From positions 3,038,001 through 3,102,000 of the forward strand of contig JBAJFE010000005.1 in NCBI GenBank assembly GCA_037903355.1: a DNA stretch of 64,000 nt. Reading direction: 5' to 3'. The notes beneath the pieces are model-generated. The model did not search any database, was not told the DNA's origin, and worked only from the letters and a program-made list of their open reading frames with translations. Below, in pieces: positions 1 to 10,724 of the stretch (position 1 is its first letter; every line of letters starts with the position of its first letter). The stretch is from Trichuris trichiura. Its lineage: Eukaryota; Nematoda; Enoplea; Trichinellida; Trichuridae. The position numbers were made by a program, and so were the translations under genes.

Positions 1-517
1 CAAACTTCACCTGTTAACACTGGTAAGGAGTCAAACATGTTCATAATTAAAGTTTCTCCCGCGTTTCCGGAAAATTTATTGAGACTTCAAGCTTTCTCTG
101 TACTAAGTTTTAGTATGAGCGGCCAGTTGAAAGCATTCTTTTTAGCATTTGTATTTCTTGCTCATCATACGCGTTTCTTTTTGTATGAAATCAAGGAAGA
201 CGTAAGCTTAACATACAAGTTGCTCGCTGCTAAATGATTTCAAGCAGTTTTTCGCAGTACAGTTGGTTGAACATGCTTGCTCGTCCTTGGAAACAACTTG
301 CCTATCTACCGTCATAATTGTGCGTTTGCGGTACTTCTATCTAAGAAATAACAACGCTCTAAGCCTTCATATGCTAATAGAACCGGAGAGTTTCTGGTAG
401 ATGTTCTTCGCTTTGGATCGGACTGTTTACTGAAACCAATTTTCCATCTATGAAGCGCCACCGCATGCCGCGTCATAAGACAGATAGAGGAAATGCTAAA
501 ACTGTGCTTTGATTTGT

Positions 518-523
518 TTTAAT
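518..523 (-). terminator. Likely poly(A) signal ATTAAA of cystatin-like gene A
   Basis: TTTAAT on the + strand reads ATTAAA on the - strand, about 95 nt beyond the end of exon 2 of the minus-strand cystatin-like gene. The same hexamer lies at 4515-4520 at the matching place in the other arm, so it is conserved between copies. Confidence 0.45.
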
Positions 524-617
524 ATTTTTTTTCAAGCAGAAATGAGACGCTGTCAAAATAATGTGCATTTATACGTCGAAAACACGCGTCTCTCTCTCAA
601 GATTACTTTGCACCCCA

Positions 618-1440
618 TCATTTCAGTTTGCTCAACGTTTCCCTTGAGTCGGGATCCATTGGTCCAGTGCTGGCCACAGAATATACTCCACCAGGTTTCT
701 TTGAGGCAACAACTTTATGCTGCAGCACGGGTGAACGACTGTTCGTAATACATTTGCTTTTGTCGTACTAAATGTAGATAAGTGAATACGTATATGGTGT
801 AACACAGTTGGATTAATGAAAAGCACGTTGAATTGACTAAATTGTCTCTAACAGAATAAGATCCATTCAGTGATATGCGATTGCCCGCTACGTTATAATT
901 TGTTGAAAGTGTATTTAGCTTTTCGGATTCTCTCTCAGAATGGCTAATACAAGTTGAAAATGAAATTTTTGAAGTTAAGACTTTTTTAAGACAAACATTG
1001 TTGACGTGATTTGAGCTGAGGAAACATAAAGACGCTCTTCATTTGAAAAGAAGGTTCCTCGACCAGCTTTTTGGTGATCGAGCAGTGGTAATCATAGAGC
1101 TCATGATTTATTGGGTGTGTTCAACACGAGCTGTTCTATAGGGCTATCGAATGTGATTATAGCATTGTTGTGCACATACTTCACTTAATAACACAGTGTA
1201 GCTTACTTGAGTTTTTTTTGAGCATGAAGTCTGAACTGCAATTAAGTCAAAGGTTACTGCATCCTTAGTATCCGTGACATTGAAGTATTGGTAGACGATG
1301 AAAAGTTTGTCACCAGAGTCTTGGTCCTTATTTATGCCATTGACTGCAGCCTGCGCGAATTTTTTGACCAGTGCCTCTTCGACAGCCGAAGCGAATGCCA
1401 AGCACAACAGAGTAACGGCTAATTTCAAAGCAGCAACCAT
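618..1440 (-). CDS. Secreted cystatin-like protein, copy A (2 exons)
   Basis: Exon 1 is 1440-1207 and exon 2 is 767-618, joined in phase 0 across a GTAAGC...TTTAG intron, giving 127 residues. An exon-1 frame read straight through the donor also stays open for 20 more codons (to 1144), but the partner frame across the acceptor is conserved with copy B mainly by third-position changes, so I prefer the spliced form. Residues 1-19 form a signal peptide. The mature part has an N-terminal helix, a strand-loop-strand region and a Cys pair (C73, C84) placed like the first disulphide of type 2 cystatins. The canonical QxVxG loop is absent (FIVYQYFNV occupies that region), so classical papain-type inhibition is uncertain. 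A TGA removes the last five residues present in copy B; the ancestral TAA remains in frame at 605-603. A TATA box lies at 1490-1496. Family assignment rests on fold pattern only. Confidence 0.68.
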
Positions 1441-1489
1441 TATGCAAGCGAGCTTTTGTTATTGGATGCAGTCGCTTTGGGCGATCGCC

Positions 1490-1496
1490 TTTTATA
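1490..1496 (-). promoter_or_regulatory. TATA box of cystatin-like gene A
   Basis: TTTTATA on the + strand reads TATAAAA on the - strand, about 50 nt upstream of the ATG at 1440. The surrounding promoter sequence is shared with the copy at 3557-3563. Confidence 0.65.
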
Positions 1497-2254
1497 GAAA
1501 TCTTCGGAACGGTTTTGTTGATTTTTCCCATTTGAAAACGCTGCTCGATGTAATATTTGTGATGTCAATGTTAACATGCTATTTGACGATGTGTAGCAGA
1601 AGGGCGCTTCGTTTTCTACGTATTTGAAGTAGTACGTAGCGCTTCCATTGTCTTTAAGTCATGGAATTGATGTTTCGTTTTCGTTATTTGTTTTTAGGTC
1701 CTTCTTTTGTCTTCAGAAATGGCTACATTGTTCTTTCCGTCTTTGAGGGAACAGTATCATACTTGTTTGAACAGGGTACTGCGAACCTCCGGCGGCGAAT
1801 GGTTCCGTTTCGTAGTGCTACTATTCAGAAACGAGCGTTTGTAAATAGACGGTTAAAGCAGAATGCCGACCGAGTTGGTTTTCTTGGTTGCAACTCCCCC
1901 TCCCACTGGAGCACGCCTAACACTGGAGATGGGTTCAGGAGTGACTCTATAGCTCCGCATGCAAGATTTATAGCAGTAAATGTTATGTGATAAAAACGGG
2001 TTAAAAACCGTAAAAATTTTCCAAAGAATATCTCTTCTTTATCAGTAAGAGCATAGGAACCTCTTCAGTGTTGAGGATTGCTTTGGCATTTTAGCTGCAT
2101 GTGAAGAACGTATAATAGCAATTCTGGCCATGCTTTTAGTTCATACGGACTAGCTACCATTGTAAAGCTCAATCATCCCTGAAATATGTTTGAACGCATT
2201 ATAATAGTATGCATAAAGTAGATATGCTATTTTATCTTTTTTTTTCTTGTAGTA

Positions 2255-2720
2255 AGTATGATTCGCTTGCGCGGCTACACATGCCAGGAAAATAACGTAG
2301 TCACGAAGGATGGATGCATTTTTGCAACGCAAAGATTAACATCTACACGGGATTCTAGAGTGAACAAAACTGTAAAACCAGTTAGATTACAGCACGGATT
2401 ACTGCAATCTTCAGTTCTTTCGGGTATAAACCATCCTTGTCATAGTTTAGGTAACAATATGAGATGAACGCTATGACAGTGAAACACATAACACATTCGA
2501 GTTGCCAGCTTGCTGATCCTGGTTGCGATGTTTGACTTGGAAACGTTGGAGGAAAGTAAACAAGCAAAGACTAAACCTGCAAGAGTTGAGAAGATGACAG
2601 TAATGAGGATTATGCTGTTTTATGTTACAGCTCCAGAACCAAAACAAGCTAAGTATGACAACTCAAGAAGTCACATCATTTGGTTTTCCGCAAAAGACAA
2701 AATTAGGAAGAACGGTTAAA
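2255..2720 (+). pseudogene. Decayed lysosomal/gastric acid lipase-like gene fragment
   Basis: Three pieces in order resemble the N-terminal part of acid lipases (alpha/beta hydrolase, LIPA/LIPF type). The first, 2258-2440, reads GYTCQE, VVTKDG, LQHGLL and SLG, matching the conserved GY..E, V.T.DG, LQHGLL.SS and SLG blocks, and follows a strong polypyrimidine acceptor at about 2254. The second, about 2506-2560, reads LADPGCDV-stop-LGNV, where the family has LAD.GYDVWLGN; the stop is TGA in place of the invariant Trp codon TGG. The third, about 2650-2719, reads AKYD followed by a hydrophobic stretch, like the family's MAKYDLP block. Further in-frame stops follow the second block, and the nucleophile elbow GHSQG was not found. 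It lies in the spacer of the inverted duplication. The gene is clearly non-functional if the assignment is right. Confidence 0.6.
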
Positions 2721-3556
2721 AACTGCTGCTAATACTGTTGCTAGTAAAAGTACTATTAGAAACAGTACGGTACATTTGGAAAGCTTTAAGGACAGTAAAG
2801 ACAAAGGAATAATGATTCGAGCAGCCATTAAACCACTTCATTTTAACGTGACGAACATATTCACATTTTATATATGTCATTTTTTACTAGTACATGGTTT
2901 CCGTTGCTGAAGACGGGTATAAAAAAGTGCAGGAATTATTTCTTATTTGCCAACGGTCTACAGCTTATATAAATATCACAATGTAGCTTACAAACCCATT
3001 ACGAAAGACTATGTGTTTCAAGCTATTGTTCCTAGCATGCTAAAAGTGACGAGGCAAATTCGTGACAACTGATTGGCATATGCATTGTTCCTTTTTGAAA
3101 ACGGTACTGGTCTTTGAAACGGTGCAGCAAATGCTTTGACGAACATTTTCAAAAATTTTATTATTACCACATTGAATAGCACATGCTTTCTCACGATTCC
3201 TGTAATACTTTTAACTTTTCAACAGAGTAAAACCTCTGCTAGAATTATTAAGAACATGCGTGATAAATGATGGGCCATCTTGATTGTTGCGTAATTAATA
3301 AATTCTGCGAATAGCTCGAGCTACATCGTAAAGTACCTAAAAACAATTAACGAAAATGGGACATTGGTCCTACGACTAAAACACAATGGAAGCACCATAT
3401 ATGTTTGAAATGCGTTGAATATTACTTCAAATACGCAGAAAATGAAGCCCGCTTCTGTTACACATCGTCAAATAGCATGTTAACATTGACATCACAAATA
3501 TTATTGCAAACAGCGTTTTTAATTGGGAAAATTGACAAAACTGTTCCGAATATTTC

Positions 3557-3563
3557 TATAAAA
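3557..3563 (+). promoter_or_regulatory. TATA box of cystatin-like gene B
   Basis: TATAAAA stands 55 nt upstream of the ATG at 3612, in a promoter block shared with copy A (mirror position 1490-1496). Confidence 0.68.
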
Positions 3564-3611
3564 GGCGATCACCCAAAGCAATGCATGCAATAACAAGATC
3601 GCACTTGCATA

Positions 3612-4437
3612 ATGGTTGCTGCTCTGAAATTAGCCGTTACTCTGTTGTGCTTGGCATTCGCTTCGGCTGTCGAAGAGGCACTGGTCAAAAAATTCGCGCA
3701 GGCTGCAGTCAATGGCATAAATAAAGACGAAGACTCTGGTGACAAACTTTTCATCGTCCATAAATACTCCAATGTCAAAGAAACTAACGATGCAGTAACC
3801 TTTGACTTAATTGCAGTTCAGACTTCATGCCAAAAAAGTGCTGTGGTAAGCTACTTTGTGTCATTACGTGAAGTGTGTGCGCAACAATGCTATAATCACA
3901 CTCGATAGCCCTATAGAACAGCTCAGGTTGAACGCCCCGAATAAATCATGAGTTCCATGATTACCATTGCTCGATCACCAAAAAGCTGGTATAGGAACCT
4001 CCTTTTCAAATGAACAGCGTCTTTATGTTTCCTCAGCTCAAATCACGCCAACAAAGTTCGTCTTAAAAGTCTTAATTTCAAAAATTTCATTTTCAGCTTG
4101 TATTAGTCATCCTCAAAGAGAATCTGAAACATAAATACACTTTTAGCCAATTATAGCCTAGAGATCAATCGCATGTCACTGAATGGATCTTATTCTCTTA
4201 GAGACAATTCAATCTGCTTTTCATTAGTTATATTGTGTTACACAGCACTAGTATTCACTTATCTACGTTTAGTACGACGAAAAGAAATGTCAAACGACAG
4301 GAAGGTCACCCGTGCTGCAGCATAAAGTTGTTGCCTCAAAGAAACCTGGTGGAGTATTTTCAGTAGCCAGCACTGGACCGATGGATCCCGACTCGGATGA
4401 AACATTGAGCAAATTGAAAGGATGGGGTGCAAAGTAA
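3612..4437 (+). CDS. Secreted cystatin-like protein, copy B (2 exons)
   Basis: Exon 1 is 3612-3845 (78 codons) and exon 2 is 4273-4437 (54 codons plus TAA), phase 0, giving 132 residues, a normal size for a secreted type 2 cystatin. The donor is GTG|GTAAGC and the acceptor ACGTTTAG. The 427-nt intron is far longer than the ~50-nt introns of the other genes here and contains an AATAAA at 3940-3945, so an alternative short transcript ending at TAG 3906-3908 is possible. Residues 1-19 are a signal peptide; C73 and C84 would form the cystatin-type disulphide. The first 39 residues equal those of copy A, while residues 50-59, where the inhibitory first loop should be, differ at six positions. QxVxG is missing. 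Function as a protease inhibitor is therefore an inference, with another extracellular role equally possible. Confidence 0.7.
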
Positions 4438-4514
4438 TCTTGAGAAAGAGATGCGTGTTTTCGACGTATAAGTGCACATTATTTTGACAGCGTTTAATTT
4501 CTGCTTGAAAAAAT

Positions 4515-4520
4515 ATTAAA
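4515..4520 (+). terminator. Likely poly(A) signal ATTAAA of cystatin-like gene B
   Basis: ATTAAA lies about 80 nt after the exon 2 stop codon and is conserved at the mirror position in copy A (518-523). Confidence 0.45.
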
Positions 4521-4830
4521 ACAAATCGGAACACAATTATTTAATCGATATGCCTTACGATGCGGCACGCAGTGGCGCTTTGTAGGTGGAAAGTTTGTTT
4601 TCGTAACGAATCCAATCCAAAGCAAAGAACATCTGCCTGAAACTCTCCCGTTCTATTAGCCTATGAAGGCTTAGAGCGTTGTTTTCTTTTGGATAAGAGT
4701 ACTGCGAACGGAAAAATATGGCGATGAATAAGAGGGATGATCCTAAAAGCCAAACATCTTCAACCAACTGTATTGAGAAAAAGTGCTTGAGATCATTCAG
4801 GAGCGTGCAACTTGTGTGCATGTAAATTTT

Positions 4831-7538
4831 TAGGTGCCTTCGTAAATAGCTGAGTTTTTCCGGTCCCTTGTGAACGCTTGAATCGCGTTTATCTATATAA
4901 ATATTTCTTGAAGCCAAATAAGAAACATTTTTATCCCTTATCTTACTTAAGTTGCTGCGCTGTATTACAACGTTCAGGAAAAAGTTTTGCCAGTTATTAC
5001 TTGGTCACTATGATCCTGTTGTTCACTCTCCATAAACTAAAGATACCCTCTGTTTTATTTTTGAATGCCTCAAAAAGTAATTAGCATTATAAAGTTAAAA
5101 CAGCTATTCTAATGATATTAATTATCCGTTCAATTCTTCCGCAGAGGGGTTCCAGTTTGGAAACGGTTTTTGAAGATATATTTCTCACCGTTAATTTAAA
5201 CAAAGGCAAAGGCATAATACAATATCAATGGTTGCCGTTGTAGCGCTCGAATATTTTTGTAACTGATCTTCTCTTTTCAATTTTGCGTTCCTTTCTTTTT
5301 TCCGCCTAAAGAGTTTTGCATTATTGCGTGATGATTCTTCAATATGGTCAGCAATCTTGCGCTATGTTGACGCCCTGTTTAAAGCGTACGTTCATTGTAG
5401 TTAGCAATGTAAGTTAGTTTTATTTCACACTAATATAAATATTTAAATTACACCTGACCACTACGATACTTTGTAGCTTTCAAAAAACTACATTTGCGCA
5501 GTAAAAGCTACCTGAATTTCGCATTCCCGTCGCCGTTTATACTTCCGAGCAAATAACTGCAACTTCCGACCTTACGAATTCGAAAGAGCGCATGTTTTCA
5601 TTCAGCCAATTAAGAGATTGGTTAGACAACATTAGCTAAATACAGTTTTGATATTTTCGAAGGTCGGTAAAGTTCTGTCAGCGCCTACGTGAAGTAAAAG
5701 GTGAATGTTGCACTGATGGCCATGTTTCATATTATACTATTGAACAATTTTTCAAAAATTAGTTGAACCGCTATGCCAAGGTTGCTTACTTTATGTAGAA
5801 AGTTAAAATACGGTGGAAGCCTAAAAAAAATTAAACCACCTAGAATGAGAGTAATTTTCTAATGGTTGGCCTGCCGTAATGATTAGAGGTGTTCTTCACA
5901 GCATTTTTTGACATAACCTACCGCATAGGCCGAAATTAAGAATAATCAGAGAAAAATATTTACTCCGAATTTCTTCCTTTAAATGATGCAATTCTGAAGA
6001 TAAACATTCAGCTTAACATGCGGCGAATGTACGCTAAGTTAGAACATTTAGTACTTCTATTTTGCTTAGATGAGCATGATGTCAAGTGAAGTGCTATAAT
6101 TTTCCAATCATTAGCATTGCTGTAAATCATCGTTCTCAGAGAAGTAGGAGTTAAAAAATACACTTCCTTTCAGTTTCATTTTTGATCATAAAAATAACTA
6201 ACAGTTTATCCGATCTTCATCATACGTTAAAGAGTTGAGTTGATATTGCCTTTTTTAGATAATACACATACTTCCCGTAACTTTGAACTGGTGCTACTTC
6301 GCCATTTAATTCTGTTTGTTCTGTTCTATGCAGCCAATCTACCTGCTTATGTTTCTGCATGTTTTGCCTTTATTTTTTAGCCCATCAAGATATCTTTTTT
6401 GCTGCATTGCTTACAATGAGGAAGATAATGCAAATTAGTCAGCTCATTTCGCTAATGTTTGTATTACAAACTACGTGAACACATTGAGCATACCGTGGTC
6501 AAGTGCGTGAAATAACGAAATAACACTATTATTTGCTTCATTTATCTGACGAGCATAATAAAAACAATATAAATGCCATTATTGCCGAAATTTCCATTGT
6601 TTATAAATGTCTGGTTCGTATAACTTGTGGAATTTCATTAAAAAAACAGAAATATGAAACTAAGAATTGTGGTAAGAATTAAAGAAGGATGCAGCAGGTT
6701 TATACGTACTTGTTTTGAATAGTGTTTTAGGTTTAAAATATGCAATGTTAAACAATTTACTCTGAGAGAAATTTGCACTCATTTCTGATCTTCTATATTG
6801 TATTGGCATCAAATAAATGAATAATTTGCTAAGCCACGCAATTTGAATTCCTAACAATAATTTATTCTCTTCGCTGTTGCAACATGTAAGGATAAGACTT
6901 TCTGTGTAATAATTGTTTACGGTGAGTGGTTAATACTACGACGAAGAAAACTCTTATATCAGCGACACTTATAACGTTGTTGTATTTTATTAAAAGGATG
7001 TTATGGAAACATTCAAGCATGTTTTTAAGATTATTGCTTGTAGTTCACCAACGGTTTTTTCCCAGTTAATTTATGAACGACAAAGTTGAAGTCCATTTCG
7101 ACAAAAAGCAGAAATGTTTTGATTACATTAAATGTAGCTGTTCCTTATTGTCCATTGACAAAATAAGAAAAACTTATCCGTTTCATCTTTTTAGACAACG
7201 TTTAGTTAATGTTAACTTCGTTTTCAATGCAATATTGAGTGGTACAAAGTAGCAAAATGAGACGTGTTACAATTATTTAGAAGTATGCCCACTAATCAGC
7301 CATAATAATGGAACGGTCTTGAAATAGTTGCATTGTTGTGACGCTGTTGTTTAATGTCAAAGAAGACACTTCTAATATCAGAAAAGTATACATAATTTCT
7401 CTATTTAATGAAGGCATATGATCCGGTTGATTCCAACGTGACGTGATGAAATCCATAAGATGTTATTAAGTACGGTGCCATAATTTCGCTAAAGCCTTCG
7501 GCTCTTTTTCTTTTTTCTCTCCGTAACGGGTGTTTCAA
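4831..7538. other. AT-rich interval, no gene seen
   Basis: Only short random frames are present and no recognisable protein, RNA gene or repeat stands out. A few short A/T runs are the only structure noted. Confidence 0.5.
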
Positions 7539-7698
7539 TTTTCTTTTTGAAAATTTTTTTTTACGGTTTCAACCTGTTTTGTTTTCACGTAACGTTTATT
7601 TCCTTCATAAACATTGTAGACGTAGCTGTGGGGTCCATAAACGTTACGTGAAAACAAAACAGGTTGAAACCGTAAAGCAAAATTTTTCAAAAAGAAAA
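7539..7698. repeat. Foldback (hairpin) element, 60-bp arms
   Basis: The arms are 7539-7598 and 7638-7698 with a 39-nt spacer. They are nearly perfect reverse complements; mismatches are confined to the A/T run in the middle of each arm. It resembles a small foldback MITE. No coding content. Confidence 0.85.
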
Positions 7699-8455
7699 CC
7701 TTTAGTTGTTTAAAGCGCAGCTAAAATTCTTGTCTTTGAGTTACTCTTGAAAGCGGCTTTTTATTTTTTATACTTTTGCAGCGGCAGGTTGGAATCACCC
7801 AATGATTGTATTTCATTGTATGAACTTGATGTTTTCATCGTAGTTTGTCCGTATAATCGAATATTTGGCAAATATGTAATGAACTATCGATAGTTTCCTA
7901 ATCCATAGTTCTCATTATCAGCGATGTTTTCAAATATAGAAGTTAAGAACAGCTCATTAAGTACAAACGTTATTGATGAAGAGAAGAGGGGTTTGTCGTA
8001 TGTTTTGATTCATCATATTTTGTCTTCTTCATCTTTATTAAACGAATGATTGCCATGAAGACATTGAAAGACTGATGTGCTATATGAAATGTGGAATTTT
8101 TTTAGCAGACACTCTTTGCTATTATTATTTATTAATTTGTTTAGAAGAATAAAATGCTTTGTTATGATTTTTTTGAACATTTTAAGAAAATGATAACTTG
8201 CAGATTCGCAATGACTTAATGATTCTTCGTTCAAAAACTTTCCATTTGTTTTTAGTTTTTGCAAAAGTATCACTAATCATAGGTATACGTTTTGAAAAAG
8301 TCTTCCTTAAATGTTTTATGCAATTCCTTCACTTAGCAAAAGAAGTGAACTAAGCAATGCCTTAAAGTAAAATGAAAGTAATTAGTAATTTCTTTCTTCT
8401 ACCGCCGTGTTTATAAGTAGATTTGATTTATGATTGTTAACAGGGCTGTTTCTTC
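7699..8455. other. AT-rich interval, no gene seen
   Basis: No convincing frame. The longest (8273-8013, - strand, 86 codons) is Lys/Asn/Phe-rich without a recognisable domain and is probably chance. Confidence 0.45.
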
Positions 8456-8806
8456 GATCTGCTACGGCTTTTCCCGTTTTTTCTCTGTGTGATGGTATCT
8501 GTAATTAGTCGGAACCATTGTTCTACCGACGAATGCATGAGCGATTATTAGCATAAATTCAAACACAATACAGTCTGCTTTTTATTTAGACCTTTCGGAA
8601 CGCTCTAGTTTTGTCATCAGTGAGATGGACGAGTTTCTGACGGAACTGACGACAGAAGCAGAGCGTTCCGTATGCTCTAAATAAAAAAGCTAACTGTATT
8701 GTTTTTGAATTTATGCTAATAATCGGTCATCCACTCGTTGGTACAGCAATTGTTTTGGCTAATTACAGAAACACACAGAGAAAAAACAGGAAAAGCCGTA
8801 GAAGAT
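8456..8806. mobile_element. PLE-related foldback element 1
   Basis: The left arm (about 8456-8626) and right arm (about 8640-8806) are diverged reverse complements. Each arm carries the words seen at the 3' end of the full PLE at 47.3-47.4 kb: an unpaired-core motif (CTGANGA ... GAAAG), a stretch like TGCTCATCCATCCGTTGGTA, and a block ending in GGAAAAGCCG. I interpret it as a tail-bearing non-autonomous derivative joined head to head. No open frame of interest. Confidence 0.6.
8592..8620 (-). ncRNA. Degenerate hammerhead-like motif
   Basis: On the - strand: CTGATGA, C, AAAAC, a six-nt loop, GTTCC, GAAAG. The core words CTGANGA and GAAA are intact, but the stem II strands pair at only three of five positions. 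It lies in the left arm of foldback 1; a still weaker version sits on the + strand at about 8645 in the right arm. Confidence 0.35.
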
Positions 8807-9018
8807 TTAACAGGCATGAAACAGGCGCCCGTTACAGAGCACCCCGTGTTTATGTTAGCAGGGCTTTATTGTGATTCTTTTCATGGAATGAAATGCGTTC
8901 TTTCCATTTTGAAAAACTGAGATACATTATTATTTCGTAAGTAAAAATTTCTAACTTTTAATCTCTTTTCTTACTCTTACTGCGCACTTGTAATCAGAAA
9001 AACGAATGGTTTTTGATA

Positions 9019-9420
9019 GGTCTTGTAAGGCTTTTCCGGTTTATTTGTCTCTCTGTTGGTATCTGTAATTAAATGGAACAATTGGTTTACCAACGGATGG
9101 ATGAGCGATTATTAAGAAAAATTGTACAGGACCAATACACTCAACCTTTTATTTCAGAGCTTTCGGAACGCTCTAGTTCCGTCGTCAGTGAAATGGAGGA
9201 GAGCTCTTTGCGAAGTCTGAAAACGAGCTCTCCTCCATCTCACCGACTACGAAAATGAAATGTTCGTATAGCGCTGAAATAAATATGAACGCATTGGTTC
9301 TGTTTATCGTTTCCTAATAATCGCTTATCCATCCGTTGGTAGAGCAGCTGCTTCGTTTAATTGCAGATACTAACACGGACAAAAAACGGGAAAAGCGGTA
9401 AAAGATGTACCAAGAACCTC
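9019..9420. mobile_element. PLE-related foldback element 2
   Basis: The arms at about 9019-9206 and 9217-9420 are diverged reverse complements around a GAGCTC-flanked centre. The content parallels foldback 1 (terminal GGCTTTTCC block, CATCCATCCGTTGGTA-like block, hammerhead-like core). The two elements lie 210 bp apart and appear to be independent copies of one family. Confidence 0.6.
9160..9188 (-). ncRNA. Hammerhead-like motif, well-paired stem II
   Basis: On the - strand: CTGACGA, one extra C, GGAAC, loop TAGAGC, GTTCC, GAAAG. The five-pair stem II is perfect and both conserved core words are present. PLEs are known to carry minimal type I hammerhead ribozymes in their terminal repeats. 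The extra nucleotide after CTGACGA departs from the textbook core, so cleavage activity is unproven. Confidence 0.45.
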
Positions 9421-10724
9421 GAAACATTATCCCGTTACGAATCAACTTGTGTTACAGAAAAATGAATCTGTCAATGTGAACAAAGACTTCGGAACAATAA
9501 TTATCATATACTGGTATACTTTCAGATAAAGCATACGCTTGTTTGTTTTTGACAATGATAATTTGGACAGATTACCCATTATTTTGCGTAAATCGTAGTG
9601 GAGCTTTAACTACCCAATATGCTTCGGATCAATTTTCAGTCGTTTGCATATATGTCGAAAAAGAATGAAGAATGATTTATGGAGATGAATTAGCATACAA
9701 AAAGTTTTTACTAATGTGCATGGTGTATTCAGTGGGCGTGGGAAAAGATGAAGAAATGCGATGATAAAGAATTAAAGATTAAAATGGGCAATGGATAAGT
9801 TCCGCAATTCCATCTCAGTAGTGGTATCTTAGAACAGCGTTAATTCATTTCCTAATGGATGGCGGCCATTGAGAACTATGCTGTCGTTGGTATTAATTAA
9901 CATCTTTCTATTGCGTACGGGAATGGAAAAAATGATTGTTTAGTGGAAGCATATACGATATTTATTGATCGATAAATCGTTTCATTTCATTCGGCTTCTT
10001 TGCGGTTTAACATTCAGGTAAAATTGTTGTTTTGGTTGGATCGATGATGAATTCTTATTGGTTCCTTTGAAGCACAAGTAAGGCTATTGTCATTTGCGAG
10101 TTTTTTGTTGGAACATTATTTTCTATCAGTTACCATACTTTTTGGAGTTGAGTAAAGAAAGTTCATTCAATCTGCATTTTCATTTTCTCATCGATTCCTG
10201 GCATTTATACTCATGTGTTGAAACAATCACTTTAATAATGCCTTTTATTTGTATTTAAGAGAGGATCAAATTCAGTTTTAAAAAGTATTAAGTTTCATTG
10301 TATATGGCAATGTTTACTCAAAGTAAATTTTGCCTCAAGGCTTGCGCAGTTGCCCTTCCAATCCGGCGTATTAGTAAAGTAAATAGCTTATGTAAATAAT
10401 TCGTTCCGTTTTAGTCAGCCGAGCACTCACACTCGTTGCAAAGCAAACAGCGTAAAGGTTTATCGGTCACGGTCAAATTTGCATATTATGCATCGACGTG
10501 AGCAGAGCACAGTAAATTTGATTTCATTTTCCGATCTTTTCGTCGACCACATCGGCTGAACTGCGATTGCTCTCCCTCCTTTTTCGTTAGTCGCAGCTGT
10601 GCTTCACACAGTTCCTTATTTTGACCCCGCACTTTTTGTTTGCTATTTTTTGTCTTTGTGTCGAAGTGTTATTTACTGAAAAACTCGTTTGACAAAAATG
10701 AGTTTGCTGCAACGTTTCTCAGAG
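9421..10724. other. AT-rich interval, no gene seen
   Basis: No frame above chance and no repeat family recognised. A short copy of the hammerhead-like tail, badly degenerate, begins at 10725 (- strand, to 10754). Confidence 0.45.

Larger units (their letters stand above)
226..4830. repeat. Large inverted duplication with ~1.4-kb arms and ~1.7-kb spacer
   Basis: The segment at about 226-1660 reappears, reverse-complemented, at about 3370-4830. Matching landmarks include the TATA box, the first exon, the intron, the second exon and the downstream ATTAAA of a cystatin-like gene, and beyond that the non-coding flank (for example the stretch at 371-420 against 4608-4665). The arms have diverged by substitutions and small indels, so the duplication is not brand new. 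The two genes are therefore head to head. The spacer is unrelated to the arms and carries a decayed lipase-like pseudogene. Arm ends are estimated by eye and may be off by tens of bases. Confidence 0.9.

Noticed and set aside
1298..1627. 109-codon plus-strand frame over the cystatin-like gene A
   Set aside because: Antisense shadow of exon 1 and its promoter.
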